From Sphingopyxis sp. PAMC25046 (GTDB lineage: Bacteria; Pseudomonadota; Alphaproteobacteria; Sphingomonadales; Sphingomonadaceae), in NCBI RefSeq assembly GCF_004795895.1, contig NZ_CP039250.1, forward strand, positions 620,001 to 684,000: DNA of 64,000 bases, read 5' to 3'. A program made the position numbers and the translations under genes. Numbering within the stretch: position 1 is the stretch's first letter; each line of letters opens with the position of its first letter. Under the pieces are notes generated by a model. The model saw only the letters and a list, made by a program, of their open reading frames with translations. It did no database searches and was not told where the DNA came from. Positions 47,074 through 56,535 of the stretch are shown piece by piece.

Positions 47074-48605
47074 TTGATCGCCGCGAGGACATAGAGGAAT
47101 TCGGCGAAACCCATCGTCGCGTCGACCAGCCCCGCGACCTTCGGATTGATCGAATCGATCAGATAATATTCGTCGGGGGCGTGCGCGCCCGATCCGTGGC
47201 CGATACCGAAATGCGCGGCGGGGATCGACACCGGCGGCGCGGTGAAGGTCGAGCCCGGCCAGCTGCCCGCCATGCGCGGGTTGACGCTCGTCGCGACGCC
47301 GAGCCTTTTATAGCTCGCGAGTTCGGAGCGGACGAGGCGGCTGTCCTCGGCGACCTCGGTCGGGTCGTAACCGCCCGAGACATTGATCTCGACATCGGTG
47401 AAGCCATGCTTGTCGAGATGCGCGCGGAGCTTCTTCTCGGCCTCGGCGCGCGTCTGGTTGGGGACGAGGCGGAGGTCGAGTTTGGCGACCGCGCGGCCGG
47501 GCAGGATCGTCTTGCCGCCGGGGCCGGTATAGCCCGCGACGAGTCCCTCGATATTGACCGTCGGTTCCTGCGCGAGGCGGATCAGCGCGTCGTCATAGGT
47601 CAGATTGTCGATCCAGTGGGTGATGCCGAGCGCCTGTTTCTGCGCGGCTTCGTCGCCCGCCTTCGCGGCTTCGCGGATCAGCGTCTTTTCGCGCTCGGTC
47701 AGCGGGCGGACATTTTCGTACCAGCCCTCGATCGCGGGCTTGTTGCCGTCGGGGGTGACGAGCGTCTGAAGCGCCTGCACGAGGCGCCATGCCGGCGAAT
47801 CGACCATGGCTTTGAGGCTCGAATGGACGTCGCCCTTCGGCCCGCGGCCCCATTTCTCCCCGCTCGCGACGAGTTCGAGTTCGATGATGCCTTTGGAGCC
47901 GAGATTGACGGTGACGTTGCCGGTCTTGCCCTGCGAGGCGAAGGGGATGAAGATGCCTTCGCACTTCTTCAAAGCGGCGAGAATTTTGGGCTTGGTCGCG
48001 ATCTGGCGAAAGTGCGGCGAGCCGATTTCCTCCTCGCCCTCGCACACGAGCACGATGTTCACCGGCAGCTTGCGTCCGGCGGCGCGGATCGCGTGGAGTG
48101 CGGCGAGAAAACTCGCCTCGGGGCCCTTCTGGTTGACCGCACCACGACCCATGATCGCCTGTCCGAACCCGGGGCGATCGACCATCTTGCCTTCGAGCGG
48201 TGGCGACGACCATTCGGCCGGGTCGAACTGTTTGACGTCGTACATGAAATAGATGCCGAGCGTTCGGGCTGCGCCGGCATCGATCGTGCCGAACACGCCC
48301 GGATGGCCGTCGGTGGGGACGATCTCGACATTGGTGAAGCCCGCATCTTTCGCGAGTTCGGCCATATAGGCCGCGCCCTCGGTCATGTTGCGGTTCTCGG
48401 CGGCGATCGAGGGGAGCGCGATCCAGTCGCGGATACGCTTGATCGAGGCGGCCTTGCCGGCCTCGGCGGCCTTGCGGATATCCGCCATGCTGCCCGACTG
48501 CGCCCAGAGCGGAATGGGCTGCATGAACGCCGCGCCCGCGCCGAGCATCGCGGTGCCGCGAATCATGTCGCGGCGGTTCAGCTTGTCGACGTTACGGAAA
48601 TCCAT
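47070..48605 (-). CDS. Exported M20/M25/M40 metallo-hydrolase
   Basis: A 511-residue dinuclear-zinc peptidase of the dipeptidase-like M20 group. The N-terminus has a twin-arginine-type signal (NRRDMIRGTAMLGAGAAF, cut after LWAQ). YFMYDVKQFDPAEW, IMGRGAVNQKGPEASFL and VCEGEEEIGSP carry the metal and catalytic residues (the usual His of the HxD motif reads Tyr in FMYDVKQ; see findings). It overlaps the VOC gene by four bases. Confidence 0.85.
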   Translation of the reverse strand: MDFRNVDKLNRRDMIRGTAMLGAGAAFMQPIPLWAQSGSMADIRKAAEAGKAASIKRIRDWIALPSIAAENRNMTEGAAYMAELAKDAGFTNVEIVPTDGHPGVFGTIDAGAARTLGIYFMYDVKQFDPAEWSSPPLEGKMVDRPGFGQAIMGRGAVNQKGPEASFLAALHAIRAAGRKLPVNIVLVCEGEEEIGSPHFRQIATKPKILAALKKCEGIFIPFASQGKTGNVTVNLGSKGIIELELVASGEKWGRGPKGDVHSSLKAMVDSPAWRLVQALQTLVTPDGNKPAIEGWYENVRPLTEREKTLIREAAKAGDEAAQKQALGITHWIDNLTYDDALIRLAQEPTVNIEGLVAGYTGPGGKTILPGRAVAKLDLRLVPNQTRAEAEKKLRAHLDKHGFTDVEINVSGGYDPTEVAEDSRLVRSELASYKRLGVATSVNPRMAGSWPGSTFTAPPVSIPAAHFGIGHGSGAHAPDEYYLIDSINPKVAGLVDATMGFAEFLYVLAAIK

Positions 48606-48768
48606 GCTGCGTCCCCTGGCTGTTTATGTAGTGCAGGAGTGTTCTTCAAATTGAAGGGGATGGCAAGGACGCACCGGCGAGACCCCCGGCCTTCAGCCTC
48701 TGGCCGAAGTTTATCCCGAACGCCTGCAAGGCAGTCGAGGGGGGTGACGTTGGAGGAGAGGCGTAGCG

Positions 48769-50292
48769 CTACGCCTTCTCCAGCAGTCCCTCGTCCGAGA
48801 TCCTTTTCTTCCACACCAGTGGCGCGTTGACGTGGACATTCTGGCCTTCGCTGTCGACCGCGACAGTCACCGGGAAGTCGCTTACCTCGAACTCGTAGAT
48901 CGCCTCCATGCCAAGGTCGGCGAAGCCGACGACCTTGCTGCCCTTGATCGCGCGCGCGACGAGATAGGCCGCGCCGCCGACGGCCATCAGATAGGCGCTC
49001 TTGTGTTTGGCGATCGATTGCGTTGCGGCGGGGCCGCGTTCGGCTTTGCCGACGCAGGCGAGCAGGCCCTGACCCAGCATCATTTCCATGAACTTGTCCA
49101 TGCGCGTCGCGGTCGTCGGACCCGCGGGACCGACGATTTCCTCGCCGACCGGGTCGACCGGGCCGACATAATAGATCACGCGGCCCTTGAACTCGACCGG
49201 CAGCTGCTCGCCCTTCGCGAGCATGTCGGCGATCCGCTTGTGCGCGGCGTCGCGGCCCGTGAGCATCTTGCCGCTCAAGAGCAGGCGGTCGCCCTGTTTC
49301 CAGCTGGCCACTACTTCAGGGGTCAGATTATCGAGATCGACGCGGATCGCCCCCTTGTCGGGCGCCCAGTCGATCTGCGGATAATCGGAGAGCACCGGCG
49401 GTTCGAGGAAGGCGGGGCCGCTGCCGTCGAGCGTTACATGAGCATGTCTTGTCGCGGCACAGTTCGGGATCATCGCGACGGGCTTCGACGCCGCGTGCGT
49501 CGGCCAGTCGGCGATCTTGACGTCGAGCACGGTCGCGAGGCCGCCGAGACCCTGCGCGCCGATGCCGAGCGCGTTGACCTTTTCATAGAGTTCGATGCGC
49601 AGTTCCTCGGTCGGGTTCGACGGGCCGCGCGCGAGCAGCTCGGTCATGTCGATCGGGTCCATCAGCGACTGTTTGGCGAGCAGCATCGCCTTTTCGGCGG
49701 TGCCGCCGATGCCGATGCCGAGCATGCCCGGCGGGCACCAGCCGGCGCCCATCTGCGGCACCATTTCGAGCACCCAGTCGACGATCGAATCCGACGGGTT
49801 CATCATCTTGAACTTTGACTTGTTCTCGCTGCCACCGCCCTTCGCAGCGACGTCGATCACGACCTTGCTCCCCGGCACCATCTCCACGTTGAGCACCGAC
49901 GGCGTGTTGTCCTTGGTGTTCACGCGGCTGAACGCGGGGTCGGCAAGGATCGAGGCGCGAAGCTTGTTTTCGGGGTGGAGATAGGCCTTGCGCACCCCCT
50001 CGTCGACGACCTGCTGCAGGCTGCGCGGACTGTCGAGGCGGCAATCCATGCCCCATTTGATGAAGACCGTGACGATGCCCGTATCCTGGCAGATCGGGCG
50101 GTGCCCCTCGGCGCACATGCGGCTGTTCGACAAAATCTGCGCCATCGCGTCCTTTGCGGCGGGCGAGACTTCGCGTTCATAGGCCGCGCCCAGCGCGCGG
50201 ATATAGTCCATCGGATGGAAATAGCTGATGTACTGGAGCGCGTCGGCGATCGTTTCTATGAGGTCGTCTTCGCGGATGATCACGGTGTTCAT
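48769..50292 (-). CDS. Class I fumarate hydratase
   Basis: A 507-residue 4Fe-4S fumarase of the TCA cycle. Cysteine-containing motifs CAEGHRPICQDTGIVTVFIKWG, AGWCPPGMLGIGIGG and IPNCAATRHAHVTLDGSGP match the class I family, and the C-terminal beta domain (LSGKMLTGRDAAHKRIADML, GPAGPTTATRMDKFMEMML) is present. Both domains are in one chain. A perfect GGCGTAGCGCTACGCC palindrome spans the stop codon (48760-48775). Confidence 0.94.
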   Translation of the reverse strand: MNTVIIREDDLIETIADALQYISYFHPMDYIRALGAAYEREVSPAAKDAMAQILSNSRMCAEGHRPICQDTGIVTVFIKWGMDCRLDSPRSLQQVVDEGVRKAYLHPENKLRASILADPAFSRVNTKDNTPSVLNVEMVPGSKVVIDVAAKGGGSENKSKFKMMNPSDSIVDWVLEMVPQMGAGWCPPGMLGIGIGGTAEKAMLLAKQSLMDPIDMTELLARGPSNPTEELRIELYEKVNALGIGAQGLGGLATVLDVKIADWPTHAASKPVAMIPNCAATRHAHVTLDGSGPAFLEPPVLSDYPQIDWAPDKGAIRVDLDNLTPEVVASWKQGDRLLLSGKMLTGRDAAHKRIADMLAKGEQLPVEFKGRVIYYVGPVDPVGEEIVGPAGPTTATRMDKFMEMMLGQGLLACVGKAERGPAATQSIAKHKSAYLMAVGGAAYLVARAIKGSKVVGFADLGMEAIYEFEVSDFPVTVAVDSEGQNVHVNAPLVWKKRISDEGLLEKA

Positions 50293-50361
50293 GTGCAGCC
50301 TTTCGCCCTTTTTCGGGATTCGCGGGCTTCCTAGACCTGCATTGCCGGAGTGGAAAGGGGG

Positions 50362-51198
50362 TCAGGTGCGGCGGCGGCCGAAGACGCGGCGGGCGGGCGG
50401 CGCGGCATCAGGGATGGCGGATGCGGGCGCCGTATTGCCGAAATCGACGAGCGGGCGTTTGCGCGCCGCGGCTTGCCAGCTGCCGGCCGCCGCCAGCGCG
50501 AGGAGGAGGAGCCAGCCGCCCGCAGCCGACGGGATCAGCGCCCAGGCGAAGGCGGCGGGGGTGACGATCGCCATCGCGGTGGGGATGGCGGCGAGGATCG
50601 CGAGCGTGCCGAACAGCGCCCACCAGCGCCCGAGTTGCGTCGCGGCGGCGCCGATCACGACATTGGTGAGGCTAAGCAGCAGGAATTTGGCGGCGACGGG
50701 GTATGGAAGGCTCGCCATCGCGGGCGAATAGTCGCCGAGCGTGAAGGCGGCCTGGATGTCGAAGAGCAAGTAATTCTCCCACGCGTCGCACAGCGCCGCG
50801 GCGACCGGCAGCACCGCGGCGGCGAGCAGCGCGCGATGCCGGAGCTCGCGCCACAAGGCAATGCAGCCGCTGACGAGAAAGCCCGCGTAGAGGAGCATAT
50901 AGAGATAGTCGCGCTCGTTGCCGGTGCGCATCGCGGCGAGGCGCGTCACCTGCTGCGGGTCGGTGAAGAAACCGAAGATCGCTTCGAGGTCGGACTGGCT
51001 GCCCGCGAATTCGAACGCCAGCACCGGGGGGCCATAGCCGGGGGCGATATCATGGCCGGCCTGCGGGAAGACCTGTGTCAGATAGAGGCCGAAGAGCAGG
51101 GTCGCGATCCCGAACGCCAGCGTCCAGACCCACGCGCGCGTCGGCGCGGCCGGGCGCGCGTGCTGCGTCTCGATCCAATGCTGAAGCCCCCCGAACAT
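50362..51198 (-). CDS. Multi-pass membrane protein of unknown function
   Basis: A 278-residue protein with about seven hydrophobic segments (for example AWVWTLAFGIATLLFGLYLT, FLVSGCIALW, ALLAAAVLPVAAALC, ALFGTLAILAAIPTAMAIVTPAAFAWALI). The basic C-terminus faces the cytoplasm by the positive-inside rule. No known family is recognised. It lies 34 bases after zur, so it may belong to the merC-zur unit. Confidence 0.75.
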   Translation of the reverse strand: MFGGLQHWIETQHARPAAPTRAWVWTLAFGIATLLFGLYLTQVFPQAGHDIAPGYGPPVLAFEFAGSQSDLEAIFGFFTDPQQVTRLAAMRTGNERDYLYMLLYAGFLVSGCIALWRELRHRALLAAAVLPVAAALCDAWENYLLFDIQAAFTLGDYSPAMASLPYPVAAKFLLLSLTNVVIGAAATQLGRWWALFGTLAILAAIPTAMAIVTPAAFAWALIPSAAGGWLLLLALAAAGSWQAAARKRPLVDFGNTAPASAIPDAAPPARRVFGRRRT

Positions 51199-51232
51199 GC
51201 TCTAACCGTCCGTGGGAGCGCGGCGGCTCACC

Positions 51233-51697
51233 TTATTGGCACTCGGCGCATTTGCCGCGCACCTCGATCACCGGGCGTTCGGCAGCGAAGCCGGTGGCGT
51301 TCGCGGCGGCGCGGACCCCGGTCGACAGCTTGTCGTCGTCGACATGCACCGCGGTGCCGCAGCTGTCGCAGATCAGGAAGATGCAGTCGTGGAGGCAGCC
51401 GGGATGGCTGTTCGCGACGAAGGCGTTTGCGCTCTCGACCCGGCGGACGAGGTTGTTTGCGACGAACAGGTCAAGGATGCGGTAAACGCTGTTCGGTGCG
51501 ACGCGCTTGCCGCGCTTCTGCGACACGATATCGGCGATTTCATAGGCGCTCGCAGGCTTGCCGATTTCGGCGACCGCGTCGAAAATCTCGGCGCGCATGT
51601 CGGTCCACGCTTCGCCCGCGCCTTCGAGCGCGGTCTGCGCTGCCTTGGCGAGCGAGGCGCCGCTGGCCTCGACGTGCGGATGATCATGCTTGCCCAT
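51233..51697 (-). CDS. zur: Zinc uptake regulator Zur (Fur family)
   Basis: A 154-residue Fur-superfamily repressor. The N-terminal His-rich start (MGKHDHPH) is followed by a winged HTH (ISQKRGKRVAPNSVYRILDLFV) and the dimerisation domain with HDCIFLICDSCG and CAEC, the two cysteine pairs of the structural zinc site. Neighbouring merC and composition favour Zur over Fur. A zur-box-like site lies upstream of merC. Confidence 0.88.
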   Translation of the reverse strand: MGKHDHPHVEASGASLAKAAQTALEGAGEAWTDMRAEIFDAVAEIGKPASAYEIADIVSQKRGKRVAPNSVYRILDLFVANNLVRRVESANAFVANSHPGCLHDCIFLICDSCGTAVHVDDDKLSTGVRAAANATGFAAERPVIEVRGKCAECQ

Positions 51698-51800
51698 TGG
51701 CTATTCCTCGGGCGCGGATAATCCCGCGCTAACTATCATCCAATGTAGGCTCTTTATGGGGTCCCCGCAAGCCGCGGACCGGTCCGTTTCGGCGGACGCG

Positions 51801-52235
51801 TCAGTGGCGGGCGCGACGGTTGAGATCGTGGCCGAGCGCGACGACCGCAACGCCGATCATCGTCGCGATGACTTCGCTGCCGTCGTGCGGCCGCGACAGC
51901 GCGCCCGCCATCATGCCGAGCCCGAAGCTGCCGACCGCGAAGGGCATCATATAGCCATGGCTGAGCACACCCGAGACGAGCGTGATCAGCGCGAAGCCGA
52001 TCGCGATGACGAGGCCGATCTCGTGGAACAGGTGATTGTCGAGGAAGACGCCGCCGACCGAGGCGATCGAGGCGAAGAAAATCGTCGTCGCGAGACAGTG
52101 GACGAGGCAGAGCCCCGACAGCCCCATGGCAAGCTGGTCACCCGACAGCGACGTCAGCGGCCGCGAATCGCGCGCAGCCCGGACCAGCGCGCCGAGGCGC
52201 GTCAGGACAGGGGCAGGGCTGGCGACATGGGTCAC
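51801..52235 (-). CDS. MerC-domain membrane protein
   Basis: A 144-residue protein with about four hydrophobic helices. The MerC-type motif GLCLVHCLATTIFF contains the paired cysteines, and later helices include LVIAIGFALITLVSGVL and MMPFAVGSFGLGMMAGAL. MerC proteins transport mercuric or other metal ions. With zur downstream (103 bases), zinc or related metal handling is more likely than mercury resistance. Confidence 0.85.
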   Translation of the reverse strand: MTHVASPAPVLTRLGALVRAARDSRPLTSLSGDQLAMGLSGLCLVHCLATTIFFASIASVGGVFLDNHLFHEIGLVIAIGFALITLVSGVLSHGYMMPFAVGSFGLGMMAGALSRPHDGSEVIATMIGVAVVALGHDLNRRARH

Positions 52236-52269
52236 CCGATTCTCCGATGAAGCAATTGCGAGAGTTGAT

Positions 52270-52281
52270 ATGGCATAACAT
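52270..52281 (-). promoter_or_regulatory. Zur-box-like site upstream of merC
   Basis: On the plus strand ATGGCATAACAT, on the minus strand ATGTTATGCCAT, an imperfect palindrome (8 of 12 symmetric) close to the ATGTTATAACAT core of alphaproteobacterial Zur boxes. It is 35 bases before the merC start. Confidence 0.4.
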
Positions 52282-52368
52282 GACAGAGGTTACAATGTCT
52301 CATTGCTGGGCATGAAACATCGCCATTTTTGGCAGGCACGGCCGACGCCGGAAAAATTTACGCAGTCT

Positions 52369-52378
52369 ATTGCGCAAT
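52369..52378. promoter_or_regulatory. MarR-type operator candidate
   Basis: ATTGCGCAAT is a perfect 10-base palindrome 20 bases before the MarR start codon, inside an AT-rich promoter-like stretch. MarR proteins commonly repress from such sites in their own promoters. Confidence 0.4.
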
Positions 52379-52398
52379 TACCTGCATAAATCTATTTG

Positions 52399-52911
52399 AT
52401 GAGTATGAACCAGCGCGATTTCTACGATAACCCGGTCATTCAGAAAGCCTATACGGCCAAAAAGCTGCTCGATCTGGCATTTCTGATCCAGAGCCAGGTG
52501 ACCGAGGTTTACGCCCACAAAGGCATGATCTTTCCGGTGAGCTGCTCGTCCACCCTGCTTTTCCTCAGCAAGCGGGGGCCGGCGTCGGTGACCGAAGTGG
52601 CGCGCGCGCTGCGGCATCCGCATCAAACGGTCGCGCAACATATCGCGACACTCCGAAAGCTGCACATCATCGACAAACGCGCCGACGAAGCCGATCGGCG
52701 CCGCATCGAATATGTGCTGACCGATGTCGGCACCGCGCAGGCCGGCCTTCTCGATGCGTACAACATGGAGGCTGCCGAGGTCTTCGAGCGGCTGAACCGC
52801 GATATCGGCACCGACCTCGGCGATGTGCTCGACATCGCCATCGCCGCCCTCAGCCGCCAGACCATGGCCGACCGCTTTTGGGATTTGTTCGAGCTGGGTT
52901 CTGCGAAATGA
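52399..52911 (+). CDS. MarR-family transcriptional regulator
   Basis: A 170-residue winged-helix regulator. The DNA-binding part is VTEVARALRHPHQTVAQHIATLRKLHIIDKRADEADRRRIEYVLTD, including the wing. Long N- and C-terminal helices form the dimer. The ATG at 52399 or 52405 are both possible. Its stop overlaps the serine hydrolase start (ATGA), so the two are co-translated and the regulator may control that enzyme and itself. Confidence 0.9.
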   Translation: MSMNQRDFYDNPVIQKAYTAKKLLDLAFLIQSQVTEVYAHKGMIFPVSCSSTLLFLSKRGPASVTEVARALRHPHQTVAQHIATLRKLHIIDKRADEADRRRIEYVLTDVGTAQAGLLDAYNMEAAEVFERLNRDIGTDLGDVLDIAIAALSRQTMADRFWDLFELGSAK

Positions 52912-54146
52912 TGAAAAAACTGCTCAGCTTCCTTCTTGTCCTTGTCGTCGCCGCCATCGGCTATTGGTTTGTAGCGCCACGGCAGCCGGTGATTTCGGAC
53001 GCGGCAACAGGCTTCGAAGGCTTTGCAACAGCGCTGATCGACGAACAGGCGATCCCCGGCCTCGCGATCGCCGTCGTGAAGGACCGGAAAATCGTTCACA
53101 TGCGGGGTTATGGCTTCGCCGACCTTCGCTCGCGCAAGCCGATGACACCCGACACGCCGATGAACATCGCCTCGATCAGCAAACCGATCCTGGGCATCGT
53201 CCTGTTGCAATTGCGCGCTAAGGGACGGCTGGATCTGGATGCCGATATCAACGGCCTGCTGCCGTTTCGTGTCGAGAATCCCCACGCTGGGGGGCGCCCG
53301 ATCACTATCCGCCAATTGGCGACGCACACGTCGAGCATCGCCGACTATTATGACACCGCAGATTATCAGGCCGGCGCGGATTCACCGAAGCCGCTGACCA
53401 TGCATCTGCGAAGCCTCCTGTCGCCCGGAGGTGCCCAATACGACGGAGGCGCCCATTATCTCGATGCGAAGCCCGGGACGGTGCGCGAATATAGCAACCT
53501 CGGCGCGGGCGTTGCGGGGGCGGCCGCCGAGCGCGCGGGCGGCGCGCCGCTCGCTGCGTTGGCGCGAGACAATATATTTGAACCGCTGGGAATGACGAAC
53601 AGTTCATGGTTGCTCGCGGACTATCCAGCCGGCAAGCTCGCGACCCGGTACGAGGTGTATCAATGCCTTCCTTACACCAGCCTTTGCGCGAGCACCAGGG
53701 AGCCCAAGCGCAATTACCTGATCGGCAAGATATTCCGTCCGGCGCGCGCGGATCGCCGCATCGAACCCTATCCGCAATTCGGCAATCCCAATTATCCCGA
53801 TGGCGGAGTGAACGCATCGGCGCGCGATCTGACGCTGCTGGCGCAAAGCCTGTTGGCAGGGGGCAAGACGGGCAGCGGCCGGCTGCTTTCGCCTGCCTCG
53901 TTCGACGAGATGCTGAAGCTACAGCTGCCGCCCAGCATCGACGGCCGGCAGCGGTTCTTCTGGCGTGACCGCGACGGGATGACCGGTCATGCCGGATCGG
54001 ACGAAGGGGTTTACACCAGCTTCTATTTTGACAGGGCAAAGGGCGACGCCATCGTCGTGCTGATGAACCGCACACCGGACCTGGAGACCGAGAATGCGAT
54101 GGCCCGCCTGTTTGCGCGCATCAAGACCGACCTGTTGCGCCGATAG
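52908..54146 (+). CDS. Beta-lactamase-family (class C-like) serine hydrolase
   Basis: A 412-residue penicillin-binding-protein-like serine hydrolase with an N-terminal membrane/signal segment (MMKKLLSFLLVLVVAAIGYW). The catalytic SxxK is S89-I-S-K92, the Tyr motif is in YSNLGAG, and HAGSDEG stands for the KTG-type motif. Such proteins include esterases and D-amino peptidases, so true beta-lactamase activity is not implied. It is coupled to the MarR gene and overlaps the convergent acyl-CoA ligase end. Confidence 0.88.
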   Translation: MMKKLLSFLLVLVVAAIGYWFVAPRQPVISDAATGFEGFATALIDEQAIPGLAIAVVKDRKIVHMRGYGFADLRSRKPMTPDTPMNIASISKPILGIVLLQLRAKGRLDLDADINGLLPFRVENPHAGGRPITIRQLATHTSSIADYYDTADYQAGADSPKPLTMHLRSLLSPGGAQYDGGAHYLDAKPGTVREYSNLGAGVAGAAAERAGGAPLAALARDNIFEPLGMTNSSWLLADYPAGKLATRYEVYQCLPYTSLCASTREPKRNYLIGKIFRPARADRRIEPYPQFGNPNYPDGGVNASARDLTLLAQSLLAGGKTGSGRLLSPASFDEMLKLQLPPSIDGRQRFFWRDRDGMTGHAGSDEGVYTSFYFDRAKGDAIVVLMNRTPDLETENAMARLFARIKTDLLRR

Positions 54147-55827
54147 GCACGGCGAAGCCGAAAGAGGCGCTATCCGCCCGCAACGCCTTCCGGTCGAGTT
54201 TGCCGATCATCGTCTTGGGCAGGTTCAGCCGCACCTCGACTTCCTTCACCCGCTCATGCTTGCCGAGCTGGGGGTTGAGCCAGGCGGCGAGCGCTTCGCC
54301 GCTGACGTCGAAACCGTCCTCGAGTGTCACGAACGCTTTCGGCGCCTCGCCGCGATAGGCGTCGGGAACGCCGAGCACGATCGCTTCCTTGACCGCGGGA
54401 TGTTCATGGAGATGCGCTTCGATCACGCTCGGATAGACCTTGAACCCGCCGACCGCGATCATGTCCTTCAGCCGGTCGACGATGCGGATATAACCGCCCT
54501 CTTCGACCACCGCGACATCGCCGGTGCGCAGCCAGCCGTCGTCGGTGAAGCTGTCCCTGTCGGCGTCGGGGCGGTTCCAATAGCCCTGCATGATCTGCGG
54601 CCCCTTGACCGCGAGTTCGCCGGGCTCGCCGTCGGGTGCGTCCTTGGTCGGGTCTTCCTTGTCGAGCAGCCGGATGTGCGTCGCCGGGATCGGCTGGCCG
54701 ATCGTGCCCGGGCGCACCGGGCCTTCATAAGGGTTGGTCGCGACGACGCCCGAGCTTTCGGTGAGGCCATAGCCCTCGACGAGCGACGCGCCGGTCGCGG
54801 CGATGAATTTCTCGCGCAGCTCGGCGGGCATCGGCGCGCCGCCCGAGATGCAGACGCGCAGGCTGGAGAAGTCGGTGGCGGCGAGCGACGGGTGATCGAG
54901 CAGCGCCTGGTACATTGTCGGCACGCCGGGCAGCGCGGTGGTTTTCGTCCGCGTGATCGCCTGAAGCGCCTGTTTCGCGTCGAAGCGCGGCAGCATCGTG
55001 ATCGTGCCGCCGTTGAGTATCGTCCGGTTGAGCACGCAGGTGTTCGCGAAGACGTGGAAGAAGGGGAGGACGCCGAGGATGCGGTCCTCGGCATCATGGT
55101 CGGGGTCGATCGCGTTCACCTGCCGCGCGTTGGCGGTGAGATTCTGGTGCGTCAGCTTGGCGCCCTTCGGCGTCCCCGTCGTGCCCCCGGTATATTGGAT
55201 GAGCGCGATGTCCTTTTCGGGATCAATCGCGACGGGGTCGGGGCGGCCGTCATTGTCGGTCAGCGCGGAAAAGCGGATGACGCGCGGATCGGCGGGAAGC
55301 GGCGCGACCTCGCTGCGCTTGAACAGGCGATAGAGCACCGATTTCGCCGCCGGCAAACCGCCCGCGACCGATCCGACGACGAGGCGTTTGAGGCTCGACC
55401 CGTCAAGCACTTTCAAGGCGGTGGGGAGGAGCGCGGTGGCGCTCAGCGTGAAGAGCGTGTCGGTGCCCGAATCCTCGACCTGCGCCTCAAGCTCGGCGAC
55501 CGTATAGAGCGGCGAGAAGTTCACGACGGTCGCGCCCGCCATAAGCGCGCCATAATAGGCCGCGACATAATGCGGGACGTTGGGGAGGAAAAGGCCGACG
55601 CGGCTGTCCTTGCCGAGCCCCAGCTGCTGGAGCCCGCGCGCGACGCGCGCCGCGCCGCGCGCGACCTCGGCATAGCCGAACTCGCGGCCCAGAAAGTCGA
55701 GCATCGGCGCGTCGCCTTTTCGCGCCACGCTGGCGGCGAGCATGTCGGGGAGCGAGAGCGGCGGAAATTCCTGGTCCCAGGCCGTCGGATGGTGATAATC
55801 GGTCGACCAGGAAAAGCGGCTGTCCAT
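54121..55827 (-). CDS. Long-chain fatty acid CoA ligase-like AMP-forming synthetase
   Basis: A 568-residue adenylate-forming enzyme. The P-loop-like motif ALIQYTGGTTGTPKGAKLTHQN, GYGLTESSGV and the C-terminal hinge region VDRLKDMIAVGGFKVYPS are all intact, with the catalytic lysine in the C-terminal segment MIGKLDRKAL. It activates fatty or related acids to CoA thioesters for beta-oxidation or lipid synthesis (FadD-like). The ATG at 55827 gives the normal N-terminus. No beta-oxidation genes are adjacent. Confidence 0.93.
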   Translation of the reverse strand: MDSRFSWSTDYHHPTAWDQEFPPLSLPDMLAASVARKGDAPMLDFLGREFGYAEVARGAARVARGLQQLGLGKDSRVGLFLPNVPHYVAAYYGALMAGATVVNFSPLYTVAELEAQVEDSGTDTLFTLSATALLPTALKVLDGSSLKRLVVGSVAGGLPAAKSVLYRLFKRSEVAPLPADPRVIRFSALTDNDGRPDPVAIDPEKDIALIQYTGGTTGTPKGAKLTHQNLTANARQVNAIDPDHDAEDRILGVLPFFHVFANTCVLNRTILNGGTITMLPRFDAKQALQAITRTKTTALPGVPTMYQALLDHPSLAATDFSSLRVCISGGAPMPAELREKFIAATGASLVEGYGLTESSGVVATNPYEGPVRPGTIGQPIPATHIRLLDKEDPTKDAPDGEPGELAVKGPQIMQGYWNRPDADRDSFTDDGWLRTGDVAVVEEGGYIRIVDRLKDMIAVGGFKVYPSVIEAHLHEHPAVKEAIVLGVPDAYRGEAPKAFVTLEDGFDVSGEALAAWLNPQLGKHERVKEVEVRLNLPKTMIGKLDRKALRADSASFGFAVPIGATGRS

Positions 55828-55964
55828 CGCGGGCGGGATCCTCTCGAATGTTGTTCGGCTTCCTGACACTAGGGTCAGTAAGCGGCGACCGCAACCGGGC
55901 TCGCTTGCGGCGCGGCGCCGCTGCGGCTAGGCAGCGCATATTGTTCTCGCCAGGGGTTTTTGCC

Positions 55965-56501
55965 ATGCTGCAGCTGTCACCGCGCGTCGCCGCGCCGCTC
56001 GTCCTTCTTGCCGGCGCGCTCGCCGTTCCGGCCGTGGCGAAGGACAAGCTGCCCTCCGAACGCCCGGCGCAGATCCAGGAACTCTACGCGTGCCGCGATA
56101 TCGCCGATGCGGCGGCGCGGCTCGCCTGTTTCGACCGCGAGGTCGGCGAATTGTCGAGCGCCGACCAGGCGCGCGAAATCACCTTTACCGACCGCGAAAC
56201 GGCAAAAAAGGCACGGCGCGGCCTGTTCGGTTTTTCCTTTCCCAAACTCGGCGGAATTTTCGGCGGCGACGAGGATGAGGTCAAGGAGATCGAAACGACG
56301 ATCCGCTCGGTGAGCATGGACCGCTCGGGCAAATATACGCTGGCGATGGAAGATGACGCGGTGTGGACGCAGATCGACACGACGCGGCTGCCGCGCCAGC
56401 CCAAGGCGGGGCAGAAGGTCAAGATCAAGGTCGCGACGATGGGCAGCTATTTCGCGTCGATCGAGGGCGGCCGCACGATCCGCATGAAGCGCGACCGCTG
56501 A
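55965..56501 (+). CDS. Exported protein of unknown function
   Basis: A 178-residue protein with a Sec signal (MLQLSPRVAAPLVLLAGALA, cut after AVA). The mature part begins with a motif ACRDIADAAARLACFDREV, a paired-cysteine pattern seen in several small exported alphaproteobacterial proteins, and ends with an SH3/OB-like basic beta region (QKVKIKVATMGSYFASIEGG). I know no function. Confidence 0.75.
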   Translation: MLQLSPRVAAPLVLLAGALAVPAVAKDKLPSERPAQIQELYACRDIADAAARLACFDREVGELSSADQAREITFTDRETAKKARRGLFGFSFPKLGGIFGGDEDEVKEIETTIRSVSMDRSGKYTLAMEDDAVWTQIDTTRLPRQPKAGQKVKIKVATMGSYFASIEGGRTIRMKRDR

Positions 56502-56535
56502 TCGCCGCCGGCGCGCGATCGACCGTGAGATAGCC

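Noticed and set aside
48760..48775. Perfect palindrome over the fumarase stop as a terminator
   Set aside because: No U-tract follows and the stem includes the last codons, so the symmetry may be chance.
52908..54146. Antibiotic resistance beta-lactamase
   Set aside because: The class C-like fold with SxxK and Tyr motifs is shared by esterases and peptidases; nothing in the sequence singles out beta-lactam hydrolysis.
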